A stretch of 64,000 bases of DNA from Dyadobacter sediminis (GCF_005860765.1 NZ_VCEI01000030.1:310001-374000); one strand, 5' to 3'. Shown: positions 51,001-59,846, counted from the first letter of the stretch. Numbers and translations are program-made. Notes: a model not told the origin generated them from the letters alone.

Positions 51001-52755
51001 TTACTTTTTCTTAGGAGCAGCAGTAGCTGTTTTACCACCAGCAGATTGTGCCGCAGGAGCTACTGCAAGTCCAAGTGCCTCTTTGGCCGACGCATTGTCC
51101 GGATCAACTTTCAGGAGTTTTTCCCAATATTCTTTGGCCTTTGCCTGATCTTTTAACGTTGTCTGGTTATAAAATGCCAGATATCCATATGCCAGTTTCA
51201 GGTAAGATTTGTATTTGTTTGGATCCGGATCGGCCTCTGCCAATTCTGTCAGTTTCTGATAGTATGGAGCAGAAATCCCCTTATCTATGTTCTCCTGTCT
51301 GTCATACGCGTTATAAAGCGTACTGGCGCGCCAGTAGTAACCATAAGGCCAATCCGGAAGTTTTTGCGTTACGGTTGCAAAAATCGAATCCGCTTTCAGA
51401 TAAAGGTTCTTCTTGTCCATTGCAATCTGCGCACTGTCAGCATAGTTGGAATCCGCAGCAGTTGGAACGATGTAAGTTTGTGCAGTCTGGAAATTGGAAA
51501 GACCCAGATAGTAGTAGTCGTTCGCACTTGCTTTTGCCGTATCCAGAGAGATTCCCTTTTCGTAAGTCGTAGCAGCATTTTTGAAATCTTTGGCTGCATA
51601 GTACAGGGCTGCAACTTCTTTATAAGTGTTTGCAGCTTCTGTTTTACTAGTGTCCATATCAGCACCTTTCAGGATATAAGATACACCGGTTGAGTCATAT
51701 CCTTTTCCATCTGTTACTTTCTGATTGTAAGCACGTCCAAGATATTTATAATCGTCACCGATAATCTTGTCCGGAGCAACTTTCATGAATTCAGAAAGAT
51801 TCTGGATTGCTTTGTCAGGCTCGTTTGTCTTGAAATAAGACCAGCCGTACATTCTCAGTGTAATCGGGTTGTTAATCTTGCCTTTTGTTTCTTCAAGCAA
51901 CTGAAGTGATTTGGCATAATCATCAGCCGTAAAAGCAAATTGGGCAGCACGCAGCTTCATTTCTGGATCCGTGCTTCCGCTTTTCTGGATATAAAGATCA
52001 AAGTTTTCTGCTGCCTGCTTGTATTTCTGAGCAAAGAAGTAAAGTTCTGCAAGATCCTTGTATGCCGGAGCAAAGTTCGGATCTGCTTCTATTGCTTTCT
52101 TGTAATTTTCAAGCGCCAGATTGTAGTTTTTACCTCTCAGATAAACTTGTCCGATGCTGTTATGCGCAGCTGCATAATTCGGTTTTGCAGTCAAAGCATA
52201 TTCATACGCTGTTACAGCAGCACCGCCTTCATTGCGAAGCATCAGTGCATCTCCTTTTGCGATATAGGCATCAGCAAGATTTTTGTCTCTTTTGATAGCT
52301 TCATCCAAAAGTCTGATCGCTTCGGCAGGATCATTCTGTTTTTCAAACAGGGTGTAAGCTTCACCTATTCTGAAAAGAACCTGAGCGTCTTTGCCTTTTT
52401 TCTTTTCAGCCATGTCGAAATGCTCTTTCGCTTTTACTTTGTCTCCTTTGCCAAGTGCAACGGTGCCAAGTCCGACATGATTCAGGTAAGACTTTTCATC
52501 CAATTGAATACCTTTTTCAAAAGCTTTCTGAGCTTCGTCAAGCTGGTTTGTTTTTACATAATAATAACCTAAATAATACTGGTTATCTGCGGAAGGGCTT
52601 CCCTCAGCTAATTTTTTGAAAAGATCTCCGGCTTCATTATAACGTTCTCCGTGGATTAATGCCAAGCCATCCTGAACTGACTGTGCCTGCAGGTTTACAA
52701 AAGCCAATAATCCAAATACCAATGCTACTAATTTCATTCTCATGTTTCTGTTCAT
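51001..52755 (-). CDS. Exported TPR protein of the exb/tonB operon
   Basis: 584 residues: signal peptide (LVALVFGLLAFVNLQAQ) and roughly ten to twelve TPR units, for example NQYYLGYYYVKTNQLDEAQKAFEKGI, AAHNSIGQVYLRGKNYNLALENYKKAI and APAYKDLAELYFFAQKYKQAAENF. The C-terminal end is Ala/Lys-rich (APAAQSAGGKTATAAPKKK). It is the last gene of the operon, 79 bases after the PstS-like gene, and is probably a periplasmic scaffold that binds operon partners or the cell wall (inference). Confidence 0.88.
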   Translation of the reverse strand: MNRNMRMKLVALVFGLLAFVNLQAQSVQDGLALIHGERYNEAGDLFKKLAEGSPSADNQYYLGYYYVKTNQLDEAQKAFEKGIQLDEKSYLNHVGLGTVALGKGDKVKAKEHFDMAEKKKGKDAQVLFRIGEAYTLFEKQNDPAEAIRLLDEAIKRDKNLADAYIAKGDALMLRNEGGAAVTAYEYALTAKPNYAAAHNSIGQVYLRGKNYNLALENYKKAIEADPNFAPAYKDLAELYFFAQKYKQAAENFDLYIQKSGSTDPEMKLRAAQFAFTADDYAKSLQLLEETKGKINNPITLRMYGWSYFKTNEPDKAIQNLSEFMKVAPDKIIGDDYKYLGRAYNQKVTDGKGYDSTGVSYILKGADMDTSKTEAANTYKEVAALYYAAKDFKNAATTYEKGISLDTAKASANDYYYLGLSNFQTAQTYIVPTAADSNYADSAQIAMDKKNLYLKADSIFATVTQKLPDWPYGYYWRASTLYNAYDRQENIDKGISAPYYQKLTELAEADPDPNKYKSYLKLAYGYLAFYNQTTLKDQAKAKEYWEKLLKVDPDNASAKEALGLAVAPAAQSAGGKTATAAPKKK

Positions 52756-52834
52756 TTTTTACCCGGTTAATTTAATGATAAAAAATTTGGTTTTTTATTA
52801 ACAAGTTCCAAATCTATTAAATTGTGTTACAGTA

Positions 52835-53788
52835 CTAAAAATTTTTCCCTGTTGTTATTTCCAGCTCACGCGGATAAGGTACAGTTGGCAGCAATCCCAT
52901 TTTCTGAATAATCAGTCCTCCAACATCTCTTGCGATATAAGTCATTAAACCACCGCCCAGTCCGGAATAACCTTCTCTGCTGATGATATACAAATCCCTG
53001 AAAAGCGGATAACGTTTGAACTCCAGTCCACCCTGAAAAGGCTGTATGTAGTCAGTCAGTGAATCCGGGTTCGCTTTCTTGGAAACACCCATCACATGAA
53101 TTCCTTTTGAAAGTTCTTCGGATGCTAGCGAATGGCCGTCGCTAATCCAGTTTACGCCGATAAAACCCAGGTGTAAAGGATTTGTTTTTACATTTTCAAT
53201 TACTTTCTCATTCGATCCGGATGAGATAATACGTAAATGCTGAATGTTTGTTATTCCAAATTTATGAAGAATAAAATTCAGATTGCTGGCATTTGCATTG
53301 TCGAAAACCAATGTGATCAATCCTTTCTGATTTCCACCTTTCAATTGCGACCAGTCTTTGATTTTACCTTCAAAAATCGCACGTATTTCATTCATTGTAA
53401 TCAGACTATCCGAATTTGTCTTGCTGATAACCAGAGCTAATCCATCCGTAGCAATGTGCTGAAATTTCTGTGTTCCTTTTTGCTTTTTGATGATATCCAG
53501 CTCCTTTTCATTAAGCTGCCTCGTTGAAAATATAATCCTTGCGCTATCCTGTAAAAGCTGACGGATTGCCTGTTGTTCCGGCTTGTAGTCAACTACAAAA
53601 TGTGCATTTGGATAAATACCTTCATAAGCATTTGTCAATGCTCGTACCAACGGTTTAAAGGATTCATCGGAAGCAATAGTAATTGTTCCTTGCCTGGGGT
53701 TATCCAGCTGTTCTGAATTGGAACTGCAGCCTGACAAGCCCAAACCGACCAGTAAGTAAAACAAAGAACCTGCTAACAAAAATTTCAT
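52835..53788 (-). CDS. PstS-like substrate-binding lipoprotein
   Basis: 317 residues from ATG 53788. Lipobox in GLGLSGCSSN. The body is a PBP-like_2 periplasmic binding domain of the PstS group: GTITIASDESFKPLVRALTNAYEG, SARIIFSTRQLNEKE, ALVISKTNSDSLITMNEIRAIFEGKIKDW and GFIGVNWISDG. No pstABC transporter genes are near. Its ATG overlaps the stop of the small upstream gene (ATGA), and the sequence CAGGAGGAATT just before the ATG is a strong Shine-Dalgarno site, unusual in Bacteroidetes. The ligand is unproven. Confidence 0.88.
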   Translation of the reverse strand: MKFLLAGSLFYLLVGLGLSGCSSNSEQLDNPRQGTITIASDESFKPLVRALTNAYEGIYPNAHFVVDYKPEQQAIRQLLQDSARIIFSTRQLNEKELDIIKKQKGTQKFQHIATDGLALVISKTNSDSLITMNEIRAIFEGKIKDWSQLKGGNQKGLITLVFDNANASNLNFILHKFGITNIQHLRIISSGSNEKVIENVKTNPLHLGFIGVNWISDGHSLASEELSKGIHVMGVSKKANPDSLTDYIQPFQGGLEFKRYPLFRDLYIISREGYSGLGGGLMTYIARDVGGLIIQKMGLLPTVPYPRELEITTGKNF

Positions 53789-54006
53789 AATTCCTCCTGA
53801 TTTCGTCTTCTCCAAACCCTGTAACCGCGGTAACCACCATACAAAATAAGTATGCCAGCAAATGCGTATCTTGGTAAACTACCAATTGGTAACAGCCTAA
53901 ATGATAAGGAGGAGAGAATCAAAAAGATCCCTCCTCCTATGTATGTCAGAGCCATTAACACAGAGGTTAGATCACCGATCTTCTCATGCAATGGTTTTTC
54001 CTTCAT
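53785..54006 (-). CDS. Small two-helix membrane protein of the exb/tonB operon
   Basis: 73 residues with two membrane helices (TSVLMALTYIGGGIFLILSSLS and YAFAGILILYGGYRGYRVW) and a basic C-terminus. No known family. It lies 3 bases after tonB and overlaps the PstS-like gene by 4 bases (ATGA), so all three are probably translated as a coupled set. It may be an accessory part of the ExbB/D/TonB complex (inference). Confidence 0.8.
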   Translation of the reverse strand: MKEKPLHEKIGDLTSVLMALTYIGGGIFLILSSLSFRLLPIGSLPRYAFAGILILYGGYRGYRVWRRRNQEEL

Positions 54007-54009
54007 GAG

Positions 54010-54834
54010 TTACTCCAATTGGAAGTTAATTGGCAGGTTGTACTTCACACGAACGGCACGTCCCGACTGCTTTCCAGGCTTCCATTTCGGCATTGCTTTC
54101 ACAACACGGATGGCTTCCTCATCACAACCAAAACCCAGACCTTTCAGTACTTGTACGTCCTGGATACTTCCATCCGTATTTACTACGAATGACATGAAAA
54201 CTCTTCCTGAAACGTTCGCTCTTGATGCAGCACTTGGATATTTGATATTCTTACCCAGATACTTGTACATTTCAGAAGTACCTCCTGGAAATTCCGGTTG
54301 CTGTTCTACCACCGTAAATACCTTTTCAGGTTCGGGAGCAGCTTCAACAACGGTACCTTTACTTGGAGCAGCTACTGCTTCCGGTGCTACAATGATTTCA
54401 TTGGCATTCGGATCACCTTCAATCGTTTTGTCTGCTACAACAGCTTCCTTGATTTCCTCTACTGTTGGAGGCGGAACTTCTTCCGGAACCTCTTCATCCT
54501 TTTTAACCTCAGGTGGCAAAAACTTTACAGTATTCACCTTAGGCTGTTCTACCGGCGGCGGAGGTGGCGGAGGTGGTTCTGCAGGATCAATAGGCGGCGG
54601 CGGTATATTCATTAAATCCACTTCAACCATAACTTCCTCTTCTTCTTTGCCAGCTGTCAGTTTATTGATAATTGACGGCGTAAACATTGCAAGAACAAAA
54701 AGTGCAGCTCCGATTAAAGTAGCCTTCGTAACGTCAGCACGATAGCCTTTACGAAGTTCAAATGCACCGTACGCCTTATTACGATTAGCAAACACTATAT
54801 CATCCAGTGTTGCATTCGGGCTAATTTCTGCCAT
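54010..54834 (-). CDS. tonB: Energy transducer TonB
   Basis: 274 residues. N-terminal cytoplasmic tail with NKAYGAFELRKGYRADV (typical of Bacteroidetes TonB), one membrane helix about 38-58, a Pro-rich stretch (IPPPPIDPAEPPPPPPPPVE) and acidic EVPEEVPPP, then the C-terminal TonB domain (VEQQPEFPGGTSEMYKYLGKN, SGRVFMSFVVNTDGSI). It carries proton-motive force to outer-membrane receptors such as the BtuB-like one in this window. Confidence 0.95.
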   Translation of the reverse strand: MAEISPNATLDDIVFANRNKAYGAFELRKGYRADVTKATLIGAALFVLAMFTPSIINKLTAGKEEEEVMVEVDLMNIPPPPIDPAEPPPPPPPPVEQPKVNTVKFLPPEVKKDEEVPEEVPPPTVEEIKEAVVADKTIEGDPNANEIIVAPEAVAAPSKGTVVEAAPEPEKVFTVVEQQPEFPGGTSEMYKYLGKNIKYPSAASRANVSGRVFMSFVVNTDGSIQDVQVLKGLGFGCDEEAIRVVKAMPKWKPGKQSGRAVRVKYNLPINFQLE

Positions 54835-54861
54835 GGCGCTTTATTGATTTTTAATTTAAAA

Positions 54862-55437
54862 CTAGTTTTTAGGCTTAATTCTGTCTCCCAACAACTTCTT
54901 CTCTGAGTCAGTTAGATTGTCTACGAGCGCATAACGTTTTGATTTTGTAATGGCCATTTCATCCAGAACATCCACCATATTTTTATAAGTAGATACCGGA
55001 GTCGGCTTGATTACAACCACAAACGCCTCATTACCTTTATCGTCTTTCGGGTTTGCAGCATTGATACGCTTCTGAGATGCAAAAATTACACTCCTCAGAT
55101 CATATCCGTAGCGGGTAGTTTTCAGAGATGCTTCCGCTTTGTCATCGTCTGCCGCAACACCGTCAAGATAATAAACATCATCATTTTCACCCATGAACAG
55201 AGTCAATACCTTTGATGCCTTTAAGGGCTCGGTATCTTTTTCCTGATCTTCGGTTTTATCAGGTACAGCCAAAGACATGGATGTTGGCTTTGACATGGTG
55301 GTTGCAAGCATAAAGAAGGTAATGAGCAAAAATCCTAAGTCAACCATTGGAGTCATATCCACACGGGTTGACATTTTCTTTCCCCGAACCTTACCGTCGC
55401 CTTTACCACCACCACCAGATTCTTCAATTGCTGCCAT
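54862..55437 (-). CDS. exbD: ExbD/TolR-family protein, second copy
   Basis: 191 residues: a single membrane helix with the proton-related Asp (VDMTPMVDLGFLLITFFMLA), preceded by a Gly/Lys-rich cytoplasmic tail (EESGGGGKGDGKVRGKK), and a periplasmic domain. It differs in length and sequence from the other copy. Two ExbD genes in one operon are usual in Bacteroidetes TonB systems; together they may form a heteromer in the ExbB ring. Confidence 0.94.
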   Translation of the reverse strand: MAAIEESGGGGKGDGKVRGKKMSTRVDMTPMVDLGFLLITFFMLATTMSKPTSMSLAVPDKTEDQEKDTEPLKASKVLTLFMGENDDVYYLDGVAADDDKAEASLKTTRYGYDLRSVIFASQKRINAANPKDDKGNEAFVVVIKPTPVSTYKNMVDVLDEMAITKSKRYALVDNLTDSEKKLLGDRIKPKN

Positions 55438-55471
55438 TTTTTCTTCTGATTAAAATTCTACTTTTTGTTTA

Positions 55472-56086
55472 TTAATCGTTTGTGAAGCCGGCAGGAGCTT
55501 GTTCGCTACCTGTAATAAGGTTGAACTTGTTTATATTCTGCGATTGCAGATTAGAAAGTACATCCTTAAACACAGGGAACTTTGCAACATTATCTCCTTT
55601 TAGAGCTATTCTCAGCTGACTGTTGGCTTTACGTGCAGCATACACCCAGTCTGCCAATTCACTGGCACCTGTTGAATCCACAGGAATACCAGGCTGCTTT
55701 ACGTTAGGCATCTGTTCTTTCGGCATATTCAGCCAAGGCTTCAACTGATTCAGCGGAAATCCGAAACTTGTCTGAAGAGCAAATTTCGCTTTTTCTGTCT
55801 CAGTAAATGTAATGCCTTTTGACTGACCAATGTTTTCGAGCATTGCCGCGCGAACCGGCTTTGCATCAACTCCAAAGAACACCTTGCCCTGTTTGTCGAT
55901 ACTAATGATCATAATGTCATCATCCGGAACTTTGATCTGAGAAATCGAAGAGGGAGTGGTTATCTCCGCATCGTTCGATTTAAAAGTTGCCGTCATAATA
56001 AAGAATGTCAGTAGTAAGAACGCCACGTCTGTCATCGCCGTCATATCCGTATGCGGAGCATGCTTCTTAGGTCTTACTTTTGCCAT
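55472..56086 (-). CDS. exbD: ExbD/TolR-family protein, first copy
   Basis: 204 residues. Membrane helix with conserved Asp (TDMTAMTDVAFLLLTFFIMTATF); the periplasmic part is larger than in the classical family, with KIDKQGKVFFGVDAKPVR-like sequence (ISIDKQGKVFFGVDAKP) and SQLRIALKGDNVAKFPVFKDVLSNL. 62 bases behind exbB and 34 bases before the second exbD. Confidence 0.94.
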   Translation of the reverse strand: MAKVRPKKHAPHTDMTAMTDVAFLLLTFFIMTATFKSNDAEITTPSSISQIKVPDDDIMIISIDKQGKVFFGVDAKPVRAAMLENIGQSKGITFTETEKAKFALQTSFGFPLNQLKPWLNMPKEQMPNVKQPGIPVDSTGASELADWVYAARKANSQLRIALKGDNVAKFPVFKDVLSNLQSQNINKFNLITGSEQAPAGFTND

Positions 56087-56148
56087 AACAAATATATAAG
56101 TTTTTTTTATATTAACGTAACTACACTATCTTTTAGTTCATTGAACTA

Positions 56149-56988
56149 TTAATAATGTGCAGCAAAGTTTGATTGAAGGCTCATGCCTATTTCGTCAATG
56201 CTGTAAGTCAAATCGTCAACACGGCTGTTCAGGTAAGCATAAGAGATCGTAGCGATCGCCGATGTACCGATTCCCAATGCAGTGTTGATAAGGGCCTCAG
56301 AAATACCAGTTGCAAGTGCAGCAGAGTCAGGAGAACCTGATGTACCAAGTGCTGCAAACGCTTTGATCATACCGATTACCGTTCCAAGAAGGGCCAAAAG
56401 GGTTGAAGCTCCCGCAAGTGTCGCGATAATAGTAAGGTTTTTCTGAAGCATTGGAAGTTCCAGAGTAGTTGCTTCTTCGATTTCTTTCTGAAGAGCAGCC
56501 AGTTTCTGTTCTTTGTCAAGCGCAGTTTCTGTAGTCAACTGCTTGTATTTCAAAAGGCCCGCTTTGATAACGTTACCAACAGATCCTTTTTGCTTGTCAC
56601 ATTCTTTAATTGCTTCTTCAATTTGATTTTTGTCAAGCAGGCTTCTTACTTTACGAACAAATGAATCAATGCTTCCGGTTCCGCTTGCTTTGCTCAAAGT
56701 GATCAAACGCTCGATCGTAAATGTTAATACGATCAGGAAACAAGTCATCAAAATCGGTACGATTGGGCCTCCTTTGTAAACAATTCCGTAATAATCGCCA
56801 TCGATTGGGCCTTTTGCGTGATCGCCATCCTTAAAGTGCTCAGGCGCACCCAACACAAACAGATAAACGCACAATGCAATTGCAAATAGTAGAGGGATTA
56901 CCAATGCCGGGTTCAAACCGCCTTTTCCTTTTGTTGCTGCCGCAGCAGGTTTTGGAGCTGGTGCCGGACTTGTAGCTTTCTTTTCCAT
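56149..56988 (-). CDS. exbB: ExbB/TolQ/MotA-family proton channel protein
   Basis: 279 residues. An Ala/Pro/Lys-rich N-terminus (SPAPAPKPAAAATKGKGG) precedes helix 1 (PALVIPLLFAIALCVYLFVLG), helix 2 near residue 80-97 and the conserved long helices with STLLALLGTVIGMIKAFAAL and GISEALINTALGIGTSAIA. Together with ExbD it forms the proton-driven motor of the TonB system. First gene of the operon. Confidence 0.95.
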   Translation of the reverse strand: MEKKATSPAPAPKPAAAATKGKGGLNPALVIPLLFAIALCVYLFVLGAPEHFKDGDHAKGPIDGDYYGIVYKGGPIVPILMTCFLIVLTFTIERLITLSKASGTGSIDSFVRKVRSLLDKNQIEEAIKECDKQKGSVGNVIKAGLLKYKQLTTETALDKEQKLAALQKEIEEATTLELPMLQKNLTIIATLAGASTLLALLGTVIGMIKAFAALGTSGSPDSAALATGISEALINTALGIGTSAIATISYAYLNSRVDDLTYSIDEIGMSLQSNFAAHY

Positions 56989-57104
56989 CAGACTTACTTT
57001 TAAAGGTTAAATTGAGATTTTGGTTGTGAATTAAATAAAACTTTTGGTTAAAACTGGATTTGGTAAAATAAAATTTTGAATGTGTTTTGAATAATCAACT
57101 CTTA

Positions 57105-57112
57105 CAAAAGTA
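57105..57112 (-). promoter_or_regulatory. -7 box of the exbB operon
   Basis: Minus strand TACTTTTG, with a TTG element 23 bases further upstream (57136-57138), a somewhat long spacer. The predicted leader is about 110 bases. Confidence 0.5.
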
Positions 57113-57556
57113 TGAGTTTTCCTTTTAAAAAAAAGCAAGCATTTCCTCAGTTTTTTTCGCATAATTTTCACACAGATCTGGCTTAATTGTACTATCTGAA
57201 GATTTGAAGGCATTTAATTTAACCCTTTAATATGGTTTTAATGCTGATTAAGAACATGGTATCCATTTTATTCTAAATTATAGGTAATTGTACTCTTTAG
57301 GATAATGCCTGTCAACATGTTTTTCAAACCATCTGATGTATTTTGATAATATTTCAACATTAACTTAGAAAAGCAAATATTATTTTCTCCTACTATGTAC
57401 CTGAACAAGAATTTTTAAATTTCTGCTAAATCGATTTCGTCAACATACCAGAAATATCTGCCATAATCCGAAAATTGAACTGCACCATCCATCGGTAATA
57501 AAGGTATTCAGAAAAAATTTGCGCTATTTCCTGAAAACGATAATGTAAAAATCTTT

Positions 57557-57564
57557 TAATTTTG
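57557..57564 (+). promoter_or_regulatory. -7 box of gatC
   Basis: TAATTTTG, 43 bases before the gatC ATG. No clear -33 element. Confidence 0.45.
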
Positions 57565-57607
57565 AATTGAAGATCTTACTTCTCCATACTAATCATCCGA
57601 TACAAAA

Positions 57608-57895
57608 ATGAAAATTGATCAGGAATCTCTCAAGAAAATTGCTAATCTGGCCCGTCTGGAGATCAAACCTGAAGAAGAGAGCGCCATACTCGCCAGCATG
57701 GATTCGGTACTAACCTGGATGGAACAACTGAATCAGGTGAATACCGACGGTGTTGAACCACTGACGCACATGATGGATGAAGTGAATAACTGGCGGGAAG
57801 ATGTAAGTGTAAACAGTTTGTCACGGGAAGAAGCTTTATCCAATGCTCCATCAAAAAACAGCACTCACATTATGGTGCCCAAAGTGATTGAGTAA
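57608..57895 (+). CDS. gatC: Asp/Glu-tRNA(Asn/Gln) amidotransferase subunit C
   Basis: 95 residues, the full length of the family. GatC holds GatA and GatB together in the enzyme that converts Glu-tRNA(Gln) to Gln-tRNA(Gln). Signatures: LKKIANLARLEIKPEEE, ILTWMEQLNQVNTDGVEPLTH-like VLTWMEQLNQVNTDGVEP and the C-terminal HIMVPKVIE. gatA and gatB are not in the window. It converges on the nitrilase gene. Confidence 0.96.
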   Translation: MKIDQESLKKIANLARLEIKPEEESAILASMDSVLTWMEQLNQVNTDGVEPLTHMMDEVNNWREDVSVNSLSREEALSNAPSKNSTHIMVPKVIE

Positions 57896-57915
57896 GAATA
57901 CGGCACTTTGTCCAA

Positions 57916-58722
57916 TCATTCAACAGTGACATGGAAAGTGTCCGCATCCTTCAATGCCGGAAAAGTTTCCCTGTAATGCAGCAGATCCGGTTTGGAAAAA
58001 TGCGCTACTTTTTCTGTTTCGGCTGAAGACAACATGCAAATCGGCTCGCCAAGATAATCCAGTGCAGTAGAGTCACCTTTATACTCCAGTCCCATTCCGT
58101 CGGTTCCTGTCCGGTTTACACCAATCACGTAACTCTGATTTTCGATTGCTCTTGCCTGCAACAGAGTGTTCCAGGCATGGCTGCGCTTTGCAGGCCAGTT
58201 GGCTATGTATATCAGCAGGTCGTAATAATGCGACAATGAATTTCTGCTCCATACCGGAAAACGGAGGTCATAACAAACAAGCGGACAAATTTTCCATCCT
58301 TTCCATTCCAGAATCAGTCTGGAATTGCCCGGTGTGTAGGTTTCGTGTTCTTTTCCAAAACTGAAAAGATGCCTCTTGTCATTGTACAGATACGTGCCGT
58401 CCGGATAAACGCAAAACAGCCTGTTAAAGAATTTTCCGTTTTCTTTCACGGCAAAGCTGCCAATTGTCAGTGCTTTGGTCTGCATGGCAATCTGCTTCAT
58501 CCAGCGCGTAGTTGTAAGTCCCATGGGTTCGGCTACTGCCGTATTCATGGTAAAACCGGAATTGAACATTTCAGGAAGGACAATGATATCGACCGACTCC
58601 TCAAGTGCCGCAATTTTTTCTTCAAGCGCGGCAAGATTGGCGGTTACATCCTCCCAGAAAATATCCGTCTGGATCAAAGCCGCAGACAACGTTTTATGCT
58701 CCTCAACTGAAGTCATTGGCAA
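57916..58722 (-). CDS. Nitrilase-superfamily amidohydrolase, omega-amidase-like (YafV)
   Basis: 268 residues (a start at ATG 58716 is equally possible). The Glu-Lys-Cys triad reads E51 (VLPEMFNSGF), K116 (YNDKRHLF) and C150 (PLVCYDLRFP). The sequence is closest in pattern to the YafV/Nit2-like omega-amidases, which hydrolyse 2-oxoglutaramate and clean up transamination by-products. It is the third gene of a ruvX-def-nitrilase run on the minus strand with gaps of 54 and 37 bases. Confidence 0.92.
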   Translation of the reverse strand: MPMTSVEEHKTLSAALIQTDIFWEDVTANLAALEEKIAALEESVDIIVLPEMFNSGFTMNTAVAEPMGLTTTRWMKQIAMQTKALTIGSFAVKENGKFFNRLFCVYPDGTYLYNDKRHLFSFGKEHETYTPGNSRLILEWKGWKICPLVCYDLRFPVWSRNSLSHYYDLLIYIANWPAKRSHAWNTLLQARAIENQSYVIGVNRTGTDGMGLEYKGDSTALDYLGEPICMLSSAETEKVAHFSKPDLLHYRETFPALKDADTFHVTVE

Positions 58723-58759
58723 GAAGACCTGTTTATATTTCTACCAAACTAGTAAAACT

Positions 58760-59344
58760 TTATTTACGGCTGGAAAACCGCATTCTGTAATCTGCATCTA
58801 CATTGCCTTTCGAAATATCTGTCAGCTTTTTCTTGATAAACTGTTTCTTCAAAGTCGGCAAGTAATCTACGAACAGCTTTCCAAGCAAATGATCATACTC
58901 GTGCTGAATGATTCTGGCAGCCATTCCTGAATATTCTTCTGTATGCTCATTCCAGTCCGTATCGCGGTAACGGATTTTCAGACTTTCAGGTCTGTATACA
59001 TCTCCTCGGATGCCGGGAATGCTGAGGCAGCCTTCTTCAAACGCCCATTCTTCGCCATATTCTTCCAGCACTTCGGGATTAATGAACGTCTTTTTAAAAT
59101 CGGTCAATGAAAGATCCGGCTCATCGTCGTCATCTTCATCTTTTTCACTGAACGGCGTTCCGTCCACCACAAAAACCCGGATGTTCATACCAATCTGCGG
59201 AGCAGCCAGCCCGACGCCGTTTGCCGCGTGCATGGTTTCAAACATATCTTCCGACAGTTTTTTAAGGTCCACTGAATCTTTTTCTATAAACTGCGTAGGT
59301 TTTCTGAGTATCGGGTCGCCGTAGGCTATAATAGGATAAATCAT
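58760..59344 (-). CDS. def: Peptide deformylase
   Basis: 194 residues. It removes the formyl group from nascent proteins. Motif 1 GVGLAAPQIG, motif 2 EEGCLSIP (metal Cys) and motif 3 IIQHEYDHLLGKLF (HExxH) are all intact. An acidic insert (SEKDEDDDDEPDLS) lies between motifs 1 and 2 and makes it slightly longer than the standard enzyme. Confidence 0.97.
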   Translation of the reverse strand: MIYPIIAYGDPILRKPTQFIEKDSVDLKKLSEDMFETMHAANGVGLAAPQIGMNIRVFVVDGTPFSEKDEDDDDEPDLSLTDFKKTFINPEVLEEYGEEWAFEEGCLSIPGIRGDVYRPESLKIRYRDTDWNEHTEEYSGMAARIIQHEYDHLLGKLFVDYLPTLKKQFIKKKLTDISKGNVDADYRMRFSSRK

Positions 59345-59398
59345 TATTAAAGGATATTTTGTATTCGTTTTAGTTATTTATTCTTGAACCTTGCTTTA

Positions 59399-59812
59399 CT
59401 ATCTTCTGCTTTCCATAAAAGACTGAAGAATAATAGTCGCGCTTATTTTATCAATATTCCCTTTTTCCCGTCGGTCGCTCTTTTTGGAACCGGCAGCTAT
59501 CATGGATTGAAGCGCCATGGAAGAAGTAAATCTTTCATCCTGTGTATGAACGGGAATGTCGGGAAAAGATTTTTTAAGGGTTTTTATAAATGCGCTGACC
59601 CTTGCTGCATTTTCGCTGTCTGTATTGTCAAGCTTCTTCGGCATCCCGATAATAAATGCCTCAATATTTTCCTGTGCTGCATATTTTCTGAGAAAATCCG
59701 GAAGATCATGCGTCCGAACTGTTTCAAGAGCCGTTGCAATAATCTGCAAAGGATCTGTTACAGCTATTCCGCAGCGTTTGGAACCATAATCAATTGCCAG
59801 AAGACGGGGCAT
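59399..59812 (-). CDS. ruvX: Holliday junction resolvase-like nuclease RuvX/YqgF
   Basis: 137 residues with an RNase H-like fold: LLAIDYGSKRCGIAVTDPL at the N-terminus, FIIGMPKKLD, and DERFTSSMALQSMI before the C-terminal DKISATIILQSFME. The family takes part in pre-16S rRNA 5' end maturation and was first described as a resolvase. Start supported by a -7 box 27 bases upstream. Probable first gene of the run with def and the nitrilase. Confidence 0.95.
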   Translation of the reverse strand: MPRLLAIDYGSKRCGIAVTDPLQIIATALETVRTHDLPDFLRKYAAQENIEAFIIGMPKKLDNTDSENAARVSAFIKTLKKSFPDIPVHTQDERFTSSMALQSMIAAGSKKSDRREKGNIDKISATIILQSFMESRR

Positions 59813-59838
59813 TTATCTTAAAGTATGTTAATAATACA

Positions 59839-59846
59839 CAAAGATA
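59839..59846 (-). promoter_or_regulatory. -7 box of ruvX-def
   Basis: Minus strand TATCTTTG with 26 bases to the ruvX start codon. Confidence 0.55.

Larger units (their letters stand above)
56989..57607. other. 619-bp AT-rich divergent intergenic region
   Basis: The longest gene-free stretch. It separates the minus-strand exbB operon and plus-strand gatC and contains a -7-like box for each. A 60-codon open frame at 57031-57213 (minus) has no family features and is rejected. The rest is AT-rich without a clear hairpin, repeat or tRNA. Confidence 0.6.

Noticed and set aside
51940..52572. 210-codon plus-strand open frame with hydrophobic look
   Set aside because: Antisense to the TPR repeats of the exb operon; apparent hydrophobicity is a by-product of the complementary strand.
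53852..54745. 297-codon plus-strand open frame with Gly/Ser-rich repeat
   Set aside because: Antisense to tonB; the Gly-rich part is the complement of the Pro-rich TonB linker.
57031..57213. 60-codon minus-strand open frame upstream of exbB
   Set aside because: Low-complexity K/F-rich sequence and it contains the predicted -7 box of exbB.
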